Positions 41,701 through 44,062 of a stretch of 44,062 bases of DNA are shown here, in pieces. Numbering within the stretch: position 1 is the first letter of the stretch; every line of letters begins with the position of its first letter. The DNA is taken from NCBI RefSeq assembly GCF_018070325.1, contig NZ_JAGPXY010000056.1, positions 1 to 44,062 on the forward strand, read 5' to 3'. Source of the stretch: Micromonospora sp. H61 (lineage in GTDB: Bacteria > Actinomycetota > Actinomycetes > Mycobacteriales > Micromonosporaceae). A model generated the notes under the pieces. That model made no database searches and was not told the DNA's origin. It saw only the letters and a program-made list of their open reading frames with translations. Made by a program: the position numbers and the translations under genes.

Positions 41701-42076
41701 CCTGGACCTGTTCGTCTACCGGGACACCACCGAGGTCGGCCGGGCCGCGGACGGCGACTCGGAGGAGGCGGTCACGCTGACCAACCCGGCCGCCGGCACC
41801 TACCGCGTCGTGGTGGAGCCGTACGGGGTTGACGGGCCGGGCACCAGCACCGCCTACGACTACTACGACGCGTTCGCGTCCGCGTCGCTGGGCACGATCA
41901 CCGCTCCGGCCGTCGCGGTGCCGCTGATGCACGGCGAGTCGGCCACCATCACCGGCACGGTGACCGCGGTGGCCGTTCCGGCCGACGGGCGTCAGCTCTC
42001 CGGTGAACTGGCGATCGTCACCAGCGAGGGTGCGATCGTGGGTCGCGGGAACGTGTCCATCGGTGCCGTGAACTGA
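38777..42076 (+). CDS. Secreted S8-family serine protease (subtilase)
   Basis: A 1099-aa exported protease. Signal peptide to about residue 37 (ending AATAAAA), then an inhibitor-like propeptide (TVTLIVATEKGEAGDVADSLTKLGG...DLDEVIQL). The catalytic domain has Asp in IGIMDSGVDLAHP (D198), His in ESTHGTHVAG (H374), oxyanion Asn in ISAGNSGPG (N473) and Ser in NGTSMASPQTAG (S571). About 175 residues separate Asp and His, far more than in subtilisin; this insertion holds GDVNRDGDTTDTW, an EF-hand-like Asp cluster that could bind calcium. C-terminal beta domains follow, including a pre-peptidase C-terminal (PPC)-like domain near residues 955-1035. The GTG at 38777 has GGAGGAAAA upstream. It is likely a tripeptidyl-peptidase or general scavenging protease. 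Confidence 0.93.
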   Translation: MSRLPNLSRRTSAALFASVLAASAVTAMGGAATAAAAPTTTADTSPATAAETLGAHDAKLLSEARAKKAPTVTLIVATEKGEAGDVADSLTKLGGTVSQRQDRVGFVLAKVPTDRVLKAARLPGVSAVDLDEVIQLPDPAPEQTPTGTAGARQAAVEAPGAATPADNPYMPTNETGAVAFTAAHPEWDGRGVTIGIMDSGVDLAHPALQQTTTGERKIVDWVTATDPLEDSSWRRMQAEVAGPSFTIDGLGTWTAPAGTYRFNLFSESVTNASDARGDVNRDGDTTDTWGVLFDPATNNIRVDANQNLNFTDDPVMRPYKEKYDIGYFGTDNPATPVAERQPFVVEFRKNVNTTPIGLPGTYDYVNIGIVESTHGTHVAGITAANDMLGNGAFDGAAPGAKLVSARACSWGGGCTAAALTTGMIDLVANRGVDIVNMSIGGLPGLNDGNNARANLYNELIETYGVQLIISAGNSGPGLNTVGDPSVASNVISVAANISKDTWLANYGSVVKKKNALFNFSSRGPREDGGFKPNIAAPGSAISTAPTWQLGAPVPEAGYALPPGYAMLNGTSMASPQTAGAGALLLSAAKATDRGVSPAALRRALFTSAKPIADVPTYAQGYGMVNVPGAWQLLRQGVETRSYVSDAPVCSPLAEQLTIWNGVKFVPNPGRGTGVYNRCTSSEGGHKVGQSKTYPVKLTRTSGPAGTIKHNITLQGNDGTFKAPKTVALPLNKAVTISVTAKPATEGAHGAIVRIDDPATNVVDFEVSTVVVASNDVKKPNFSYANEGSVDRNGFTSYFVTVPEGAKALQVNLSGIATGSQTRFIAINPLGVPVESTTSTVCYTNFSDVNVCKPQERDYQNPLPGVWEIEVESRRTSPALNNPFKLQARVQGLTVEPALVELPSVEAGEPTPVSWKVTNAFGPVSVSGRSGALTGVRTERPTITEGGPNQEWTVEIPAGTSTFTARIGNPANAGADLDLFVYRDTTEVGRAADGDSEEAVTLTNPAAGTYRVVVEPYGVDGPGTSTAYDYYDAFASASLGTITAPAVAVPLMHGESATITGTVTAVAVPADGRQLSGELAIVTSEGAIVGRGNVSIGAVN

Positions 42077-42095
42077 TCCGCTCGTAACACCGGCA

Positions 42096-42127
42096 GGAGC
42101 CCGTCCCCACGTTCGGGGGCGGGCTCC
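42096..42127 (+). terminator. Terminator after the subtilase gene
   Basis: GGAGCCCGTCCCC (42096-42108) pairs with 42115-42127 over 13 positions with one G-U, closing a 6-base loop ACGTTC. It follows the protease stop by 19 bases and also faces the convergent lipoprotein gene, so it may serve both. Confidence 0.82.
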
Positions 42128-42147
42128 CGCATGTCAGGGGTCAGTGG

Positions 42148-42582
42148 TCAGGACCGGTGGGCGGCCGTCACGACGAACGGGGTGCCCTGCTGGCAGGTGG
42201 TCATCATGCCGGGCTCCACCCGACCGGTGACCTCGACCCGGGCGCCCGGCGTCAGCACCTCACGCGGGCCGCCGAGCAGTAGGTAACCGTCGAGCAGTAC
42301 GCAGCCAGGCTCCACACCGCCCTGCACGGTGCCGCTCAGTGTGGTGGCCCCGACTCCCGGCGGCGTGCTCGGGCCGCCCGGTTTCGGAGTCTTCAGCCCG
42401 GGCGGCACGGACCGGGTGCCGGTCTCTGGCGAGGGCGTCGGGTCGGGCGTGGGCTGGCTGGTCACCGGCTGCGCTCCCGTCGGGGTCGGGGTGGGTGTGC
42501 CGCCCCCGACACCCTGGCCGCCGCAGGCGCTCAGCGCCACGCAGACGGCCAGCGCGGGGACGGCGAGCCGAAGAGTCCTCAT
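42148..42582 (-). CDS. Small Pro/Thr-rich lipoprotein
   Basis: A 144-aa exported lipoprotein: signal MRTLRLAVPALAVCVALSAC with lipobox, a linker of PTPTPTG/TPDPTPSPETG repeats, and a C-terminal domain of about 65 residues (TTLSGTVQGGVEPGCVLLDGYLLLGG...ARVEVTGRVEPGMMTTCQQGTPFVVTAA). The SGTVQ...VEVTGRV pattern is reminiscent of small OB-fold domains (bacterial NirD/YgiW-like), with two cysteines that may form a disulfide. No function is assigned. It lies 41 bases from the ispH stop on the same strand and is probably transcribed after it. Confidence 0.8.
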   Translation of the reverse strand: MRTLRLAVPALAVCVALSACGGQGVGGGTPTPTPTGAQPVTSQPTPDPTPSPETGTRSVPPGLKTPKPGGPSTPPGVGATTLSGTVQGGVEPGCVLLDGYLLLGGPREVLTPGARVEVTGRVEPGMMTTCQQGTPFVVTAAHRS

Positions 42583-42623
42583 GCCGAATCTGACGTACGC
42601 CGACCCGAGTTCGTTCCCACGCT

Positions 42624-43598
42624 TCAGCCGCGCGCCGCAGCGGCCTTCATGTCCCGCCTCAGCTCCTGCGGAAGCGAGAACGTGAGCCGCTCGTTGGCGG
42701 TGGTGATCTCCTCGACGTCGGCGAAGCCACGGGCGGCGAGGTGGACCAGCACCTCCTGGACCAGGTCGTCCGGGACGCTCGCGCCCGAGGTCAAACCGAC
42801 CGTGGTGGCCCCCTCCAGCCAGGCGTCGTCGATCTCGTGCGCGAAGTCGACCAGGTGACCGGCGCGGGCACCGGCGTCGAGGGCGACCTCGACCAGGCGG
42901 ACCGAGTTGGAGGAGTTCGTCGAGCCGACCACGATCACCACGTCACAGTCGGCGGCGATCTCCTTGACCACGTGCTGCCGGTTGGAGGTGGCGTAGCAGA
43001 TGTCGTCGCTGGGCGGGGACTGCAACAGCGGCAGCCGCTGCTTGAGGCGGGCCACAGTCTCCAGCGTCTCGTCGACCGAGAGCGTGGTCTGGGAGAGCCA
43101 TACCACCTTCTCCGGATCACGTACGGTGATCTTGTCGGCGCCGTCCGGGCCGTCCACCAGCTGGATGTGCGCGGGGGCCTCACCGGCGGTGCCGATGACC
43201 TCTTCGTGCCCCTCGTGGCCGATGAGCAGGATGTCGTAGTCCTCGGCCGCGAAGCGCCGCGCCTCGTGGTGCACCTTGGTGACCAGCGGACAGGTCGCGT
43301 CGATCGCCTTCAACGAACGCGCCTTGGCCTGCTCGTGGACCTCGGGCGCCACACCGTGCGCGGAGAAGACGACTGTGGCGCCCTCCGGCACCTCCTCGTT
43401 CTCCTCCACGAAGATGGCGCCCTGGGCCTCCAGGGTCTGCACCACGTGCTTGTTGTGCACGATCTGCTTGCGCACGTAGATCGGGGCGCCGTAGAGCTTC
43501 AGCGCCTCCTCCACGGTCTGCACCGCGCGGTCGACACCCGCGCAGTAGCCGCGGGGCTTGGCCAGGAGCACGCGCTTGCCGGTCCGGAGATCAGTCAC
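42624..43598 (-). CDS. ispH: 4-hydroxy-3-methylbut-2-enyl diphosphate reductase IspH
   Basis: A 324-aa iron-sulfur enzyme, last step of the MEP (non-mevalonate) isoprenoid pathway, producing IPP and DMAPP. The three cluster cysteines are C19 (PRGYCAGVDRAV), C103 (DATCPLVTKVH) and C201 (DDICYATSNRQ). Substrate-binding motifs SAHGVAP, IGHEGHEEVIGT, SQTTLS, SNRQ, SSNSVRLVE and TSGASVPDDLV are all present. The GTG at 43598 gives the usual short N-terminus; an upstream frame to 43667 would extend into the intergenic repeat region without support. The gap upstream contains three inverted-repeat elements, an unusual promoter region. Confidence 0.97.
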   Translation of the reverse strand: MTDLRTGKRVLLAKPRGYCAGVDRAVQTVEEALKLYGAPIYVRKQIVHNKHVVQTLEAQGAIFVEENEEVPEGATVVFSAHGVAPEVHEQAKARSLKAIDATCPLVTKVHHEARRFAAEDYDILLIGHEGHEEVIGTAGEAPAHIQLVDGPDGADKITVRDPEKVVWLSQTTLSVDETLETVARLKQRLPLLQSPPSDDICYATSNRQHVVKEIAADCDVVIVVGSTNSSNSVRLVEVALDAGARAGHLVDFAHEIDDAWLEGATTVGLTSGASVPDDLVQEVLVHLAARGFADVEEITTANERLTFSLPQELRRDMKAAAARG

Positions 43599-43738
43599 CG
43601 CCCCATCGTACGTGCCACCCCGCAGCGCGGCAGCGGCCCGCAACCACCCTCGGCAACACCGTTGCACTAGAGATCGGTTAGTGGGCGCATGGGCACGGTG
43701 AACCCAGGTCCGTCACTCCAGAACGGCCCCGCCCGCGC

Positions 43739-43808
43739 CGATCTTGCAGTTTTGGTCGCTGATATGCGCGGAATACCCTCTTATGTCGCGACAGTAAACG
43801 CAAGATCG
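43739..43808. repeat. GATC-led inverted repeat, element C
   Basis: CGATCTTGC (43739-43747) pairs with 43800-43808, and after one bulged A (43748) GTTT (43749-43752) pairs with AAAC (43796-43799). This gives 13 bp around a 43-base centre. The word after GATC is TTGCAGTTT, close to that of element A. Confidence 0.78.
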
Positions 43809-43830
43809 CGGACGAGGGGCAGCCCGCCCT

Positions 43831-43907
43831 CGTCGATCATGGAGTTACGGTGCCTGGTTTGGCTCGATGCGGGCACTTTGCCACCCACCACAACTCCATG
43901 ATCGACG
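43831..43907. repeat. GATC-led inverted repeat, element D
   Basis: CGTCGATCATGGAGTT (43831-43846) is perfectly complementary to 43892-43907 (16 bp), with four further pairs (43849-43852 with 43886-43889) after a 2-base internal loop. The total centre is 45 bases. The word after GATC is ATGGAGTT, one base from that of element B. Confidence 0.85.
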
Positions 43908-43970
43908 GACAGCGCGGGGTTGACGAACAGCCACTCCGTCTGACGCAACGGTGTTGCCACCCTCGGCCCC

Positions 43971-44032
43971 GGGTGATCAAGAGGTTTACGTCAGAAACGC
44001 GCCCAGCGCCGACGCAAACCTCTTGATCACCC
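43971..44032. repeat. GATC-led inverted repeat, element E
   Basis: GGGTGATCAAGAGGTTT (43971-43987) pairs perfectly with 44016-44032 (17 bp); one further outer pair (43970 with 44033) extends it to 18. After a single mismatch, CGTC (43989-43992) pairs with GACG (44011-44014). The word after GATC is AAGAGGTTT, unlike those of the other four elements. Confidence 0.87.
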
Positions 44033-44062
44033 GAGAGGTCCGTAGGGTGGGCGGGTGAGCGA

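Larger units (their letters stand above)
43652..43958. repeat. 14-bp inverted pair bracketing elements C and D
   Basis: GGCAACACCGTTGC (43652-43665) recurs as its exact complement at 43945-43958. Each copy is itself a small hairpin (GCAAC/GTTGC around 3 bases). The pair encloses elements C and D but not E. Confidence 0.75.
43599..44062. other. Intergenic region upstream of ispH, built of inverted repeats
   Basis: No credible gene is seen in these 464 bases. The ispH promoter should lie near its left end. The region holds a pair of 14-bp inverted copies and three GATC-led elements (C, D and E), listed separately. A GTG at 44055 in the last 8 bases could start a plus-strand gene, but too little is visible to call it. 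Confidence 0.7.

Noticed and set aside
43689..43901. 70-residue plus-strand frame upstream of ispH
   Set aside because: It consists largely of inverted-repeat elements C and D, with no ribosome site and poor codon bias.
44055..44062. GTG near the window end as the start of a plus-strand gene
   Set aside because: Only eight bases are visible and the upstream GGGTGG is a poor ribosome site; it cannot be supported.
1..44062. CRISPR arrays, prophage, insertion sequences, biosynthetic gene cluster
   Set aside because: No spaced direct repeats, transposase, integrase, phage structural or PKS/NRPS genes are seen in any frame.

Overview
The window is a high-GC actinobacterial chromosome segment. 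Gene content, codon bias (third positions almost always G or C), frequent GTG starts and ATGA/TGATG stop-start overlaps point to the Micromonosporaceae, most likely Micromonospora or a close relative. That assignment is an inference from family content and order; no rRNA is present. I see no phage, transposase, CRISPR array or plasmid functions. Most of the window is core genome.

Layout. 1-3121 (+): two translationally coupled SGNH-hydrolase paralogues (the first cut by the window edge) and a thiolase. 3133-5397 (-): a small unknown protein, two tandem Bax-inhibitor-1 membrane paralogues and tRNA-Leu(UAA). 5499-7358 (+): a large polytopic membrane protein, convergent with a type II NADH dehydrogenase (7469-8800, -). 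8903-13331 (-): a coupled MoxR / DUF58 / DUF4129-type operon of five genes. 13354-14773 (-): family 5 uracil-DNA glycosylase and a dienelactone-hydrolase-like enzyme. 14973-17036 (-): an LppU-like anchored protein, then a HAAS-domain membrane protein with its PadR regulator. 17139-23200 (-, except one + lipoprotein esterase): Ppx/GppA phosphatase, DUF5937/HTH regulator, ArgA-type acetyltransferase, DUF501, FtsB/DivIC and enolase. 23414-24948 (+): lipoprotein and a NudC-like Nudix protein. 24974-32254 (-): DUF885 metallohydrolase, MazG, SurA-like lipoprotein and Mfd. 32421-36527 (+): cyclase-family protein and PEP carboxylase. 36595-37413 (-): a Gly/Asp/Phe-tailed membrane protein. 37468-42076 (+): RmuC and a large secreted subtilase. 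42148-43598 (-): a lipoprotein and IspH.

The mfd - lipoprotein - mazG ... eno - ftsB - DUF501 ... ppx order is the conserved actinobacterial housekeeping block (as in Mycobacterium tuberculosis mfd-mazG-lpqU-eno-Rv1024-Rv1025-ppx2). Here it is interrupted by nudC, DUF885, argA, an esterase and a regulator. The block combines DNA repair coupled to transcription, nucleotide-pool cleaning, glycolysis and cell division. PEP carboxylase and enolase both act at the PEP node.

The most unusual structure is non-coding. Five intergenic inverted repeats (7369-7452, 26648-26702, 43739-43808, 43831-43907, 43971-44032) share one design. Each arm opens with GATC at its outer end and continues with a short word that differs from element to element but is matched within an element, so pairing is kept while sequence changes. 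Three lie side by side upstream of ispH. Other points of interest are a 26-bp operator-like dyad abutting the padR start, a perfect 14-bp palindrome upstream of PEP carboxylase, a cyclase-family protein with an extra N-terminal domain and altered metal motif, and a NudC homologue with a broken signature motif.
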